Positions 42,510 to 51,378 of a stretch of 64,000 bases of DNA are shown piece after piece. The stretch spans positions 50,392-114,391 of the forward strand of contig NZ_JAJHPV010000022.1 of NCBI RefSeq assembly GCF_020831365.1. The letters run 5' to 3'. A model generated the notes under the pieces. It worked only from the letters and a program-made list of their open reading frames with translations, was not told the origin of the DNA and made no database searches. Within the stretch, counting starts at the first letter, position 1. Each line of letters opens with the position of its first letter. The translations under genes were made by a program, and so were the position numbers. This stretch comes from Massilia agrisoli. Its GTDB lineage: Bacteria; Pseudomonadota; Gammaproteobacteria; Burkholderiales; Burkholderiaceae_D.

Positions 42510-43598
42510 ATGCCAAACACCATCAATGTAGTTGAGCCGACCCTCACTACCGCCGCCGGCCACTGTTACAGCTTCATCACCGCCCTGTGCAGGATGGGCG
42601 ACGAATCGCGCACCCTGCGCCTGTGGGCCAGCCGCAAGGTCGAGGTGACGTTCAGCGGCGCCAATGTCGAAGTCAGGAAGACCTTCTTCCGCCGCATCCG
42701 CCGCGTGCAGAGCTATTTCGTTTACAAGTCGCTGCTGAACTCCCCGGGCAAGCTGTTTATCTCGACGGCGCGCCATGCCGACCTGCTGATGCTTGACTGG
42801 GCCGCGCGCGGCACTGTGGTCGCGCCCAAAAAAGTCTACCTGTACGTCCACTGGTTCAATGCCAGCAGCAGCAAGATGGCGCAGCTGAAGGCGATCGCGC
42901 GCAAGCAGCCCAATTTCGAGATCTACGGCCCGACCCCGTCGGTGATCAAGATATTCCAGGAAGCCGGTTTCGCCAACGCGCGGGTGGTGCCCTATCCGAT
43001 CTCCAAGCCCTGGGTGCCGGCTGCCGCGCAGGCGCAGCCGTTTCGCCATGTGCTGTATGCTGGAGCCGCGCGCAGCGACAAGGGCTTTTCGCAGGTGGTC
43101 GACCTGGTCGCGCAAATGCACAGGGACGGCGCGCGGATTCCGGTCGTGCTGCAGACATCGCCCGAGCAGGCGGGTAAATACGACGCCGCCATCCGCGCCG
43201 ACCTGAAGCGGCTTGGCGAGATCGGCTATCCGCACCTGCGCATCCATGGCGAGACGCTGTCGCCGGAGCAGTACGCGGACCTGTTCCGCGGCGCGGTATG
43301 CCTGCAGCTGTATGACGCCGCCGCGTTCGCCGACCGTATCAGCGGCGTGACGCTGGACGCGTTCTCGCACGGCAGCCCGGTGGTGTCGACCCCAGGGTCG
43401 TGGATTGCGCGGATGGTGGAGCGCTTCGGCGCCGGCAGCATCGTCAGCGACACCGCGCCGGAAACCGTGCTGCGCGCGGTGCAGCAGCAGATCGCCGGGT
43501 ACACCGGCTATGCGCAGCGCGCCACCGAGGCCGGCGCAGTCCTGCAGGAAGAAAATAGCGCGCAGACCTTGTTTGACTTACTGACCACACGCGCTTGA
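42510..43598 (+). CDS. Glycosyltransferase, GT4-like
   Basis: The 362-aa protein starts at the ATG at 42510; the frame is open further upstream only because it runs through the repeat. The C-terminal half has GT-B features: VLYAGAARSDKGFSQVVDL, LRIHGETLSPEQYADLFRGAVC, and TLDAFSHGSPVVSTPGSWIAR in place of the E-x7-E site. The N-terminal half (residues 1-180) is less typical. It probably adds a core or O-unit sugar in the cytoplasm. It lies between the ligase and msbA, 16 bp upstream of the latter. Confidence 0.78.
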   Translation: MPNTINVVEPTLTTAAGHCYSFITALCRMGDESRTLRLWASRKVEVTFSGANVEVRKTFFRRIRRVQSYFVYKSLLNSPGKLFISTARHADLLMLDWAARGTVVAPKKVYLYVHWFNASSSKMAQLKAIARKQPNFEIYGPTPSVIKIFQEAGFANARVVPYPISKPWVPAAAQAQPFRHVLYAGAARSDKGFSQVVDLVAQMHRDGARIPVVLQTSPEQAGKYDAAIRADLKRLGEIGYPHLRIHGETLSPEQYADLFRGAVCLQLYDAAAFADRISGVTLDAFSHGSPVVSTPGSWIARMVERFGAGSIVSDTAPETVLRAVQQQIAGYTGYAQRATEAGAVLQEENSAQTLFDLLTTRA

Positions 43599-43614
43599 CG
43601 CAGGCAAGAGAAGA

Positions 43615-45342
43615 ATGAATAACCAGACAGTGGCCTCGCGCCTGTTCAACCTCGTAAAACCTTACCGCGCGCGCGCCCTGTTGTCGCTGCTGGCCATGGC
43701 CGGCACCGCCGCCACCCAGCCGATGCTGGGCAAGGCGCTCGAACTCCTGCTCGACAAGGGCTTCGGTCCCAACAAGGTTGAATTCAGCCTGTGGCTGATT
43801 CCGCTGATCCTGCTCACCATCTTCATCCTGCGCGGCGTGTTCACCTTCTCGACCGCCTACCTGAACAACTGGATCATGAGCCGCGTGCTCAACGACCTGC
43901 GCCGCATGGTGTTCGACAAGCTTCTGCGCCTCCCGGTCGCGCGCTTTCACGAAGAATCGACCGGCAAGGTCATCAACACCGTCATCGGCGACGTGCGCCA
44001 GGTGGTCGACATGATCAACTCGGTGTTCCTCGCCTTTGTGCGCGATACGCTGGTGATCATCGGCCTGCTGGTGGGCCTGCTGTACCTGAACTGGAAGCTG
44101 ACCCTGATCGCGCTGGTCGTCATCCCGCTTACCGCGCTGATCGTCCGCACTACCACCAAGCGGCTGCGCCGCCTGAACCGCGAGAACCAGCGCGTGACGG
44201 CGGAGATGACCCAGGTGGTCGAAGAAGCGGCGCGCGGCCACCAGGTGATCCGCGTGTTCTCGGGCGAGCGCTACGAGCGCCGCCGCTTTGAAGAACGCAG
44301 CACAGCGCTGCGCGGCTTTACCCAGCGCGCCACCGTCGCCGCCGCCGCCACCGTGCCGATCACCCAGATCGCCACCGCGCTGGCGGTGTCGATCGTGATC
44401 GTCATGGCGATCCGCTCGGACATGACGGTCGGCGAATTCACCAACTTCATCACGCTGATGCTGATGCTGCTGCAACCGCTCAAGGCGCTGGTCGAAGTCA
44501 ACGGTCCCATGCAGCGCGGCATGGCCGCCGCCGAAACCGTCTTCGGCATGATCGACTCGCCAGTCGAAACCGATACCGGCACCAAAGTGCTGGGCCGCGC
44601 AAAGGGACACCTGAAGCTGGAGAATGTCTCGTTCCGCTACTCCGAGCAGAACCCGCTGGCGCTTGCCGGCGTCAACCTCGAAATACTGCCTGGCCAGACG
44701 GTGGCGCTGGTGGGCGTGTCGGGCGGCGGCAAGTCCACGTTCGTCAACCTGGTCACGCGCTTCTATGCGCCGAACGAAGGCCGCATCACGCTCGACGGCG
44801 TGCCGTACGAGGAGATCACGCTGGCCAGCCTGCGCGAGCAGCTTGCGATGGTCAGCCAGAACGTCGTGCTGTTCGACGACACGCTGGGCGCGAACATCGC
44901 CTATGGCGCCGAGACGGTCGACCATGATCGCCTGGCCGCAGCCATCAAGGCCGCGCATTTGTCCGATGTCGTGGCCGCGCTGCCGGAAGGCGTCGACACC
45001 CAGATCGGCGAAAACGGCATGCGCCTGTCGGGCGGGCAGCGCCAGCGCGTGGCGATCGCGCGCGCCATCTACAAGGACGCGCCGATCCTGATCCTCGATG
45101 AAGCGACATCCGCGCTGGATAACGAATCGGAGCGCGCCGTGCAGGCCGCGCTGGACACGCTGATGGCTGGCCGCACCACGCTGGTCATCGCGCACCGCCT
45201 GTCCACCATCGAGCGGGCCGACCGCATCGTCGTGATGGAGCAGGGCCGCGTGATCGAAGCAGGCCGCCACGACGAGCTGCTGGCCGCAAACGGCATGTAC
45301 GCCAATTTGTACCGTCTCCAGTTCACCAAGGCCGAGCAATGA
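43615..45342 (+). CDS. msbA: Lipid A export permease/ATP-binding protein MsbA
   Basis: The 575-aa half-transporter has a six-helix ABC exporter domain (about 1-310) and an ATPase domain (about 335-575): GVSGGGKSTFVNL, LSGGQRQRVAIARAIYK, ILILDEATSALD and the IAHR switch. Length and motif spacing fit MsbA, which flips lipid A-core across the inner membrane as a homodimer. Its place between LPS glycosyltransferases and waaF supports this over a drug exporter. The end overlaps the waaF-like start by 4 nt. Confidence 0.92.
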   Translation: MNNQTVASRLFNLVKPYRARALLSLLAMAGTAATQPMLGKALELLLDKGFGPNKVEFSLWLIPLILLTIFILRGVFTFSTAYLNNWIMSRVLNDLRRMVFDKLLRLPVARFHEESTGKVINTVIGDVRQVVDMINSVFLAFVRDTLVIIGLLVGLLYLNWKLTLIALVVIPLTALIVRTTTKRLRRLNRENQRVTAEMTQVVEEAARGHQVIRVFSGERYERRRFEERSTALRGFTQRATVAAAATVPITQIATALAVSIVIVMAIRSDMTVGEFTNFITLMLMLLQPLKALVEVNGPMQRGMAAAETVFGMIDSPVETDTGTKVLGRAKGHLKLENVSFRYSEQNPLALAGVNLEILPGQTVALVGVSGGGKSTFVNLVTRFYAPNEGRITLDGVPYEEITLASLREQLAMVSQNVVLFDDTLGANIAYGAETVDHDRLAAAIKAAHLSDVVAALPEGVDTQIGENGMRLSGGQRQRVAIARAIYKDAPILILDEATSALDNESERAVQAALDTLMAGRTTLVIAHRLSTIERADRIVVMEQGRVIEAGRHDELLAANGMYANLYRLQFTKAEQ

Positions 45343-46367
45343 GCAAGGAACGCACACTCATCATTTCACCCAACTGGATCGGCGACGCCGTGATGGCGCA
45401 GCCGCTGCTCCAGCTGCTCAGCAAAAAGCACCCCTCGCGCCCGATCGACGTGCTGGCGCCGCCATCGGTGGCCCCGGTGTGGCGCGCGATGAAGGAAGTC
45501 GACAACGTGCTGGTGACGCCGTTCCGCCACGGCGCGCTGCAGCTGCGTGAGCGCTGGAACTACGCCCAGGTACTGCGCGCGCGCGGCTACGCCGACGCCT
45601 ACGTGCTTCCCAACACCCTCAAGTACGCGCTGATCCCGTGGCTGGCCGGCATTCCCCGGCGGGTGGGTTACAAGGGCGAGATGCGCTACGGCCTGCTGAA
45701 CCAGCTGCACCACGACGACCAGCCGCCGCGGGCGATGGTGCCGTTCTACGCCGCGCTGGCCGATGCGCCGCGCGACCGCCTGCGCGCCAACCTGCCGCGT
45801 CCCGTGCTGACGGTCAGCGATGAGCAGGCGGATCTCGCGCGCGGCGTCCATGGCCTCGCGCTGGACAAGCCGCTGGTGGTGTTTGCGCCGGGTGCTGAAT
45901 TTGGTTCGGCCAAGCGCTGGCCGGCCGGGCATTTCGCCAAGCTGGCGCGCGAGATCGTGACGGAAAACCCGGGGACGCAAGTTGCGCTGCTCGGGTCGCC
46001 GAAGGACAAGGAAGTCTGCGATGAAATCGTCGCGCTGGCGCTGGCCGACTCGGTCCGCGTGCTGAACCTTGCCGGGGCTACCAAGCTCGATGAAGCGATT
46101 GCCCTCATTGCCAGTGCCGATGCGGTGGTCTCGAATGACTCCGGCCTGCTGCACGTGGCCTCGGCCCTGAACCGGCCGGTGCTGGCAATTTACGGGCCGA
46201 CCGACCCGGACCATGCGCCGCCGTTTTCGGACATGGCCAAATCGATGTCGCTGCGGATCGAATGCGCGCCCTGCAAGCAGCGCGAGTGCCCGCTCGGGCA
46301 TCATGCCTGCATGCAGAAGCTCACCGCCGACATGGTGTGGCGCGAGTTGCGCCAGATGGTGGGGTAG
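45339..46367 (+). CDS. waaF: Lipopolysaccharide heptosyltransferase II
   Basis: The 342-aa GT9 enzyme opens with LIISPNWIGDAVMAQPLL, has VLPNTLKYALIPWLAGIPRRVGY in the first Rossmann domain and VFAPGAEFGSAKRWP plus SNDSGLLHVASALNRPVLAIYGPTDP in the second. It adds the second heptose to the inner core in the cytoplasm. A Cys-rich end (CAPCKQRECPLGHHAC) is usual in the family. It is translationally coupled to msbA. Confidence 0.94.
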   Translation: MSKERTLIISPNWIGDAVMAQPLLQLLSKKHPSRPIDVLAPPSVAPVWRAMKEVDNVLVTPFRHGALQLRERWNYAQVLRARGYADAYVLPNTLKYALIPWLAGIPRRVGYKGEMRYGLLNQLHHDDQPPRAMVPFYAALADAPRDRLRANLPRPVLTVSDEQADLARGVHGLALDKPLVVFAPGAEFGSAKRWPAGHFAKLAREIVTENPGTQVALLGSPKDKEVCDEIVALALADSVRVLNLAGATKLDEAIALIASADAVVSNDSGLLHVASALNRPVLAIYGPTDPDHAPPFSDMAKSMSLRIECAPCKQRECPLGHHACMQKLTADMVWRELRQMVG

Positions 46368-46378
46368 TCAAGCGAAAC

Positions 46379-46463
46379 CGGCGGATGCGCTATCGCTTAT
46401 CCGCCCTGCGACGTACCGCGAACTGTAGGGCGGACAAGGCCCAGGCCCGCGTCCGCGTGCGCC
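46379..46463. repeat. Dispersed repeat family B ('gcgctt-atccgccct' type)
   Basis: The stretch reads GGCGGATGCG...CGCTTATCCGCCCTGCG, then TAGGGCGGACAAGGC, giving inverted GGGCGGA/TCCGCCC parts. Similar sequence occurs at 63829, and the hairpin at 30041 shares the CTTATCC core. It lies in the gap after waaF and may also stop transcription, though no T run follows. Confidence 0.65.
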
Positions 46464-46519
46464 ACGTTGGCGCGTGCTTGTTGTACGATTAAGCCATCGC
46501 AACCAAACGGAGCAGCGCG

Positions 46520-46756
46520 ATGTACATGGTGTACTGGACGATAGTCGAAGGCGGCAAAAACACGCCTCACTCCGAGGCCTTCGACACTTCCGAAATGATC
46601 GCGGCCATGACCTTCATGGAAGGCTTGCGCAAGCGCCAGCGCGCAGGCGAGGGCGTCTGCTTCGTCACCATGTCGTCCGAGCACCCGGACTTGGTCGGCC
46701 ACCCCGGCGTCGACGTCACCGGCCCAGACTACAACTGGAAAAAGCGCCGCCGCTAA
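46520..46756 (+). CDS. Conserved small protein of unknown function
   Basis: The 78-aa protein begins MYMVYWTIVEGG, has GGAG 11 nt before the ATG and ends in a basic KKRRR tail. No family is recognised. The Trp/Tyr-rich start, a central helix (about 22-45) and a single Cys are visible. It ends with a 4-nt overlap to the convergent regulator gene at 46753. The ribosome site, normal codon use and lack of competing frames support a real gene. Confidence 0.65.
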   Translation: MYMVYWTIVEGGKNTPHSEAFDTSEMIAAMTFMEGLRKRQRAGEGVCFVTMSSEHPDLVGHPGVDVTGPDYNWKKRRR

Positions 46757-47835
46757 GCCGCCGGCCGCGGACCGAACGCCTCGTCGAGCGTCAGGATGCG
46801 CCCGGTGTCGGCAGCGTCATATCCCGTCAGCTTGTCCACTACCGCGTGGTACTCCGGCAGCTGCAGCACCCCGATCATCTGCTGCATCAGCGGCTCCTGC
46901 ACCGCCGCTTTCGACAGCGCGAAGAAATAGCGCTCGCGCACCAGCGGAATGAAATCAAGGTTGAAGCGCTGCGCCGCCGTGCGCACGCCGACGCCCACAT
47001 CGGCCATTCCGCTGGCGATATAGGCGGCCACTGCCGAATGCGTGAACTCGGCGTTGTGGAATCCGGTGATGCTCTTGCACGGGACCCCGGCCGCATTGAG
47101 CATCAACGACAGCAGGGTGCGCGTGCCCGATCCGTTCTGACGGTTGACGAAGCGCACGTCCGGCCGCGCCAGGTCCTCCACGCCCTTGATCCCGAGCGGG
47201 TTTCCCGCCGCCACGAACAGGCCCTGGTCGCGTACCGCCAGGTGGATCAGGCAGTGCTGCTCAGGGTCGAGCCAACGCATGTACACGTCCAGCATCTCTT
47301 GTTCGAACTCCCCGGTCGGCACGTGGAAGCCCGCCAGGTCGCACTCGCGCCGCGCCAGCGCCGCCACGGCATCCGTGCTGTTGCGGTAGCGCAGTTCCAC
47401 CGGCAGCTCGACCTTGTTCAGGTGGACCATCAGCGCCGCCACCGCAAAGCCGTGGCTGGCGTCCATGCGGATCATGCGCAGCTTTTCGGCGGTGATTTTT
47501 CCCAGCTCGCTTTCGAGTTCAGACGCCAGGCTGTCGAGCGTCGGCGACAGGCGCGCCGAAATGCGGCGGTCGGCCCACACCAGCTTTTGCGCCAGCGCCG
47601 TCAGCTGTGTACCGCGCCCGCGGCCGGTCGCCAGCAGGCTTTCGCCGAACAGGGTTTCGGCTTCGCGCAGTAATCCCCAGGCGTAACGGTAGGACAGCTT
47701 GACCGACTTGGCCCCTTGCGCGATCGAGCCGGTTTCCTGAATGCCGAGCAATAAGCCGAGCAGCGCGGCCGTATCCATCGCCGGCTGCGCACCGAAACTG
47801 ATTTCCCAGTGAGGGCGGATATTTACCTTTAGCAT
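46753..47835 (-). CDS. ModE/LysR-type HTH + periplasmic-binding-like regulator (formate dehydrogenase cluster)
   Basis: The 360-aa protein has a winged-helix N-terminus of ModE type (about 20-110: LLLGIQETGSIAQGAKSVKLSYRYAW, then TGRGRGTQLT). A PBP-like domain follows (about 130-340) with NRQNGSGTRTLL, as in MoeA-linked and tungstate/molybdate-binding relatives. Such one-component regulators control formate dehydrogenase or Mo/W genes. It diverges from the formate transporter. A 17/20 copy of the palindrome at 47909 overlaps its start codon, so autoregulation is likely. The ligand could be formate, molybdate or tungstate; the sequence does not decide. Confidence 0.82.
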   Translation of the reverse strand: MLKVNIRPHWEISFGAQPAMDTAALLGLLLGIQETGSIAQGAKSVKLSYRYAWGLLREAETLFGESLLATGRGRGTQLTALAQKLVWADRRISARLSPTLDSLASELESELGKITAEKLRMIRMDASHGFAVAALMVHLNKVELPVELRYRNSTDAVAALARRECDLAGFHVPTGEFEQEMLDVYMRWLDPEQHCLIHLAVRDQGLFVAAGNPLGIKGVEDLARPDVRFVNRQNGSGTRTLLSLMLNAAGVPCKSITGFHNAEFTHSAVAAYIASGMADVGVGVRTAAQRFNLDFIPLVRERYFFALSKAAVQEPLMQQMIGVLQLPEYHAVVDKLTGYDAADTGRILTLDEAFGPRPAA

Positions 47836-47853
47836 ATGCTTTAAATAGCCTAT
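47834..47853. promoter_or_regulatory. Imperfect operator overlapping the regulator start
   Basis: ATATGCTTTAAATAGCCTAT matches the perfect palindrome at 47909 at 17 of 20 bases, with the left half identical. Centres are 75 bp apart, about seven helical turns, so both could be held on one DNA face by a regulator dimer pair. Confidence 0.75.
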
Positions 47854-47908
47854 TTTTATCCCAATTGCATCATGATACCCTCCAAAAACAATAAAAGTTG
47901 TACAGGAT

Positions 47909-47928
47909 ATATGCTTTATAAAGCATAT
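47909..47928. promoter_or_regulatory. Perfect 20-bp palindromic operator upstream of formate transporter
   Basis: ATATGCTTTATAAAGCATAT is an exact palindrome 32 bp before the transporter ATG. It contains a TATAAA-like stretch, so it may overlap the -10 region. It is the probable site of the divergent ModE/PBP-like regulator. Confidence 0.82.
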
Positions 47929-47959
47929 TCGACGTCAAATAAAATAGTGGAGCGAGACA

Positions 47960-49606
47960 ATGGCTTTTCTGGATTTTCTGGATAAGAAACACACGATTGC
48001 GGGCCCGGGGTTTAACCGCTGGCTGGTCCCGCCCGCAGCGCTGGCAATTCACCTGTGCATCGGCATGGCGTACGGCTTCTCCGTATTCTGGCTGCCGCTG
48101 TCGAAAGCAATCGGCATCACCGAATCCCTGGCCTGTTCGGCGGACATGAGCTTTATGGCGCAGATCATGTCGAGCACGTGCGACTGGAAGATCTCGATGC
48201 TGGGCTGGATGTATACCCTGTTCTTCGTCTTCCTTGGCCTGGCCGCGTGGCTGTTCGGCGGCTGGCTCGAGCACGCAGGCCCGCGCAAGGCAGGCCTGGT
48301 CTCGGCCATTTGCTGGTGCGGCGGCCTGGTCATCTCGGCCCTCGGCATCTACACCCACCAGATCTGGCTGATGTGGCTCGGTTCCGGCGTCATTGGCGGC
48401 ATTGGCCTGGGCCTCGGCTACATTTCGCCCGTCTCTACCCTGATCAAATGGTTCCCGGACCGCCGCGGCATGGCGACCGGCATGGCCATCATGGGCTTCG
48501 GCGGCGGCGCGATGATCGGCGCTCCGCTGGCCGACCAGCTGATGAAGCACTTCGCCACCGCCACGTCCGTCGGCGTCTGGGAAACCTTCCTGGCCCTGGC
48601 CGCGATCTACTTCGTGTTCATGGTCGCCGGCGCAATGACCTACCGCGTACCCGCCACCGGCTGGAAGCCTGAAGGCTGGACCCCGCCGGCGCCTAGCGCC
48701 AACACCATGATCACCTCGCGCCACGTGCACGCCAGCCGCGTCTGGGGCATTCCGCAGTTCTGGCTGATCTGGGGCGTGCTGTTCCTGAACGTCTCGGCCG
48801 GCATCGGCATCCTGGGCATGGCTTCGCCGCTGCTGCAGGAAGTGTTCGGCGGCCGCCTGATCGGCGTCGACCTCGGCTTTAACGACCTCGACGCCGCGCA
48901 GAAGGGCCAGATCGCCGCGATTGCCGCCGGCTTCACCGGCCTGCTGTCGCTGTTCAACATCGGCGGCCGCTTCGCCTGGGCATCGTGCTCCGACTACATC
49001 GGCCGCAAGGCAACCTACTTCGTCTTCCTGATCCTCGGGTTTATACTGTACGTATCGATTCCGTCGATGGCGCACGCCGGCCAGCTGGCCCTGTTTGTCG
49101 GCTTCATCTGTATCATCCTGTCGATGTACGGCGGCGGCTTTGCCACCGTGCCTGCCTACCTGGCTGACCTGTTCGGCACCCAGATGGTCGGCGCGATCCA
49201 TGGCCGCCTGCTGACCGCCTGGGCTGCCGCCGGTGTACTTGGTCCGATCCTGATCAACTACATCCGCGAATACCAGATCGCCAACGGCGTGCCGAAGGCG
49301 CAAGCCTACGACGTGACGATGTACGTGCTGGCCGGGCTGATCGCGCTGGGCGTGGTGCTCAACGCGATGATCGGCCCGCTGGCCGACAAGCACTTCATGA
49401 CCGATGAAGAACTTGCCGCCGAGAAGAAACTGGCGCATGAGCGTGAAATCACCTCGGCCAACGGTCCGCGCGTCGTCGGCGGCGGTGGCGGCAGCGCTGT
49501 TGCCAGCAATCCTCTGGTGACGGGCTTCGCATGGGCGGCGGTCGGCATCCCGCTGATGCTGGGCATCTGGATCACGCTGCAGAAGGCGTCTGTGCTCTTC
49601 AAGTAA
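47960..49606 (+). CDS. OFA family oxalate/formate-type MFS transporter
   Basis: The 548-aa protein has twelve main hydrophobic segments plus an extra C-terminal helix. GGAG precedes the ATG. OFA features are FNRWLVPPAALAIHLCIGMAYG at the start, KWFPDRRGMATGMAIMGFGGGAMIG after helix 4, and NIGGRFAWASCSDYIGRKATY in the centre. It lies in the inner membrane and probably brings in formate or exchanges it for oxalate. It is the first gene of the formate dehydrogenase operon. No oxalyl-CoA genes are nearby, favouring formate. Confidence 0.92.
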   Translation: MAFLDFLDKKHTIAGPGFNRWLVPPAALAIHLCIGMAYGFSVFWLPLSKAIGITESLACSADMSFMAQIMSSTCDWKISMLGWMYTLFFVFLGLAAWLFGGWLEHAGPRKAGLVSAICWCGGLVISALGIYTHQIWLMWLGSGVIGGIGLGLGYISPVSTLIKWFPDRRGMATGMAIMGFGGGAMIGAPLADQLMKHFATATSVGVWETFLALAAIYFVFMVAGAMTYRVPATGWKPEGWTPPAPSANTMITSRHVHASRVWGIPQFWLIWGVLFLNVSAGIGILGMASPLLQEVFGGRLIGVDLGFNDLDAAQKGQIAAIAAGFTGLLSLFNIGGRFAWASCSDYIGRKATYFVFLILGFILYVSIPSMAHAGQLALFVGFICIILSMYGGGFATVPAYLADLFGTQMVGAIHGRLLTAWAAAGVLGPILINYIREYQIANGVPKAQAYDVTMYVLAGLIALGVVLNAMIGPLADKHFMTDEELAAEKKLAHEREITSANGPRVVGGGGGSAVASNPLVTGFAWAAVGIPLMLGIWITLQKASVLFK

Positions 49607-49620
49607 CAATGTGATCGATC

Positions 49621-49650
49621 GCGCGGGGGCGGCCACGGCCGGTCCCCGCG
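49621..49650 (+). other. Intercistronic hairpin between transporter and fdsB
   Basis: GCGCGGGGGCGGCC and GGCCGGTCCCCGCG form a strong, slightly bulged stem followed by only three T. It could act as a partial terminator or mRNA-protecting hairpin lowering or separating expression of the dehydrogenase genes. Confidence 0.6.
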
Positions 49651-49677
49651 TTTAGCTGAACTACCCAGGATTAAAAC

Positions 49678-51378
49678 ATGAACCACCCCATCATTCCGAT
49701 CGCAGTCCAAGGCGCTTCCCGCGAGCGCAAGCGCCAGGCACCGAAGGGCCGCCGTGTCGACCCACAGGCGCTGCTTGAGGTGCAGGCGCTGCTGGGCGAA
49801 GAATCGCGCCAGGCTGACCTGCTGATCGAGCACCTGCACAAGATCCAGGACCGCTACGGCTGCCTGTCGGCGCCGCACCTGGCCGCGCTGGCGCAGGAAA
49901 TGCGGCTCGCCCAGGCCGAGGTGTATGAGGTAGCCACGTTCTATCACCACTTTGACGTCGTCAAGGAGGGCGAAGCTGCGCCCGCAGCCCTGACGGTGCG
50001 CGTCTGCGACGGCCTCTCGTGCGAGATGGCCGGCGCACGCGACCTGATCGACAAGTTGCCAGCCATTCTGGGCCGCGATGTGCGCATTGTCCCGAGCCCG
50101 TGCATTGGCCGCTGCGAGCAGGCGCCCGCGGCGCTGGTCGGCCAGCACCCGGTGCCGTTTGCGACCACCAGCGCCATCGCCGCCAAAGTGGCGGCAGGCG
50201 AAACGAAACATGTACCAACCGGCTTCGTCGACTATGCAGCTTACCGTGCCAACGGCGGCTACACGCTGCTGCGCGACTGCGCCGCCGGCGTCCACGACAT
50301 TGAATCCGTCATCGCCACGATGGAAAGCTCGGGCCTGCGCGGCCTTGGCGGCGCAGGCTTCCCGGCCGGCCGCAAGTGGCGCATCGTGCGCAGCGAGCCC
50401 GCGCCGCGCCTGATGGCGGTGAATATCGACGAAGGCGAACCTGGCACCTTCAAGGACCGCTACTACCTTGAACGCGACCCGCACCGCTTCATCGAAGGCG
50501 CGCTGATCGCCGGCTGGGCGGTCGACGTCGAGACCATCTTCATCTACCTGCGCGACGAATACCACGGCTGCCGCGCGATGCTTGAAGCCGAACTGGAAAA
50601 GCTGCGCGCCGATCCGCCGATGCCCGGCATGCCCAAGCTGGTGCTGCGCCGCGGCGCGGGCGCCTACATCTGCGGCGAAGAATCCGCGATGATCGAATCG
50701 ATCGAAGGCAAGCGCGGCATGCCGCGCCTGCGTCCGCCATACGTGGCGCAGGTGGGCCTGTTCGGCATGCCTACGCTGGAACACAATTTTGAAACCCTGC
50801 ACTGGGTGCGCGACATCCTGGAAAAGGGCGCCGACTGGTTCAGCAGCCATGGCCGCAACGGCCGCAAGGGCCTGCGTTCGTTCTCGGTATCGGGCCGCGT
50901 GAAGGAGCCGGGCGTCAAGCTGGCGCCGGCCGGCATCACGATCCAGGAACTGATCGACGAGTACTGCGGCGGCATGCAGGACGGGCAGCAGTTCTACGCC
51001 TACCTGCCGGGCGGCGCGTCGGGCGGCATCTTGCCCGCGTCGATGAACAATATCCCGCTCGATTTCGATACGCTGCAGCAGTACGGCTGCTTTATCGGCT
51101 CGGCGGCGGTGGTGGTGCTGTCCGACCGCGACACCGCCACGTCGGCGGCGATCAACACCATGAAGTTCTTCAAGCACGAGTCGTGCGGCCAGTGCACGCC
51201 ATGCCGCGTCGGCACCGCCAAGGCGCTGCAGCTGATGGAGCAGCCGGTCTGGGACGTCACCCTGCTCGACGAGCTGTCGCACGTGATGCGCGACGCATCG
51301 ATCTGCGGCCTGGGGCAGGCGGCGCCAAATCCGTTCGACTGCGTAGTCCAATACTTCCCACATGAGCTGACCAAATGA
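49678..51378 (+). CDS. NAD-dependent formate dehydrogenase, fused gamma-beta subunit (FdsG-FdsB)
   Basis: The 566-aa protein fuses two Nuo-like parts. Residues about 30-170 are the NuoE/FdsG thioredoxin-like [2Fe-2S] domain with Cys in VCDGLSCEM and PCIGRCEQAP. Residues about 185-566 are NuoF/FdsB: GLRGLGGAGFPAGRKW for FMN, CGEESAMIESIEGKRGMPR for NAD, and ESCGQCTPCRVGT for the [4Fe-4S] cluster. It passes electrons from FdsA to NAD+ in the cytoplasm. In the well-known Ralstonia-type operon these are two genes. AGGA lies before the ATG, and its end overlaps fdsA by 4 nt. Confidence 0.93.
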   Translation: MNHPIIPIAVQGASRERKRQAPKGRRVDPQALLEVQALLGEESRQADLLIEHLHKIQDRYGCLSAPHLAALAQEMRLAQAEVYEVATFYHHFDVVKEGEAAPAALTVRVCDGLSCEMAGARDLIDKLPAILGRDVRIVPSPCIGRCEQAPAALVGQHPVPFATTSAIAAKVAAGETKHVPTGFVDYAAYRANGGYTLLRDCAAGVHDIESVIATMESSGLRGLGGAGFPAGRKWRIVRSEPAPRLMAVNIDEGEPGTFKDRYYLERDPHRFIEGALIAGWAVDVETIFIYLRDEYHGCRAMLEAELEKLRADPPMPGMPKLVLRRGAGAYICGEESAMIESIEGKRGMPRLRPPYVAQVGLFGMPTLEHNFETLHWVRDILEKGADWFSSHGRNGRKGLRSFSVSGRVKEPGVKLAPAGITIQELIDEYCGGMQDGQQFYAYLPGGASGGILPASMNNIPLDFDTLQQYGCFIGSAAVVVLSDRDTATSAAINTMKFFKHESCGQCTPCRVGTAKALQLMEQPVWDVTLLDELSHVMRDASICGLGQAAPNPFDCVVQYFPHELTK

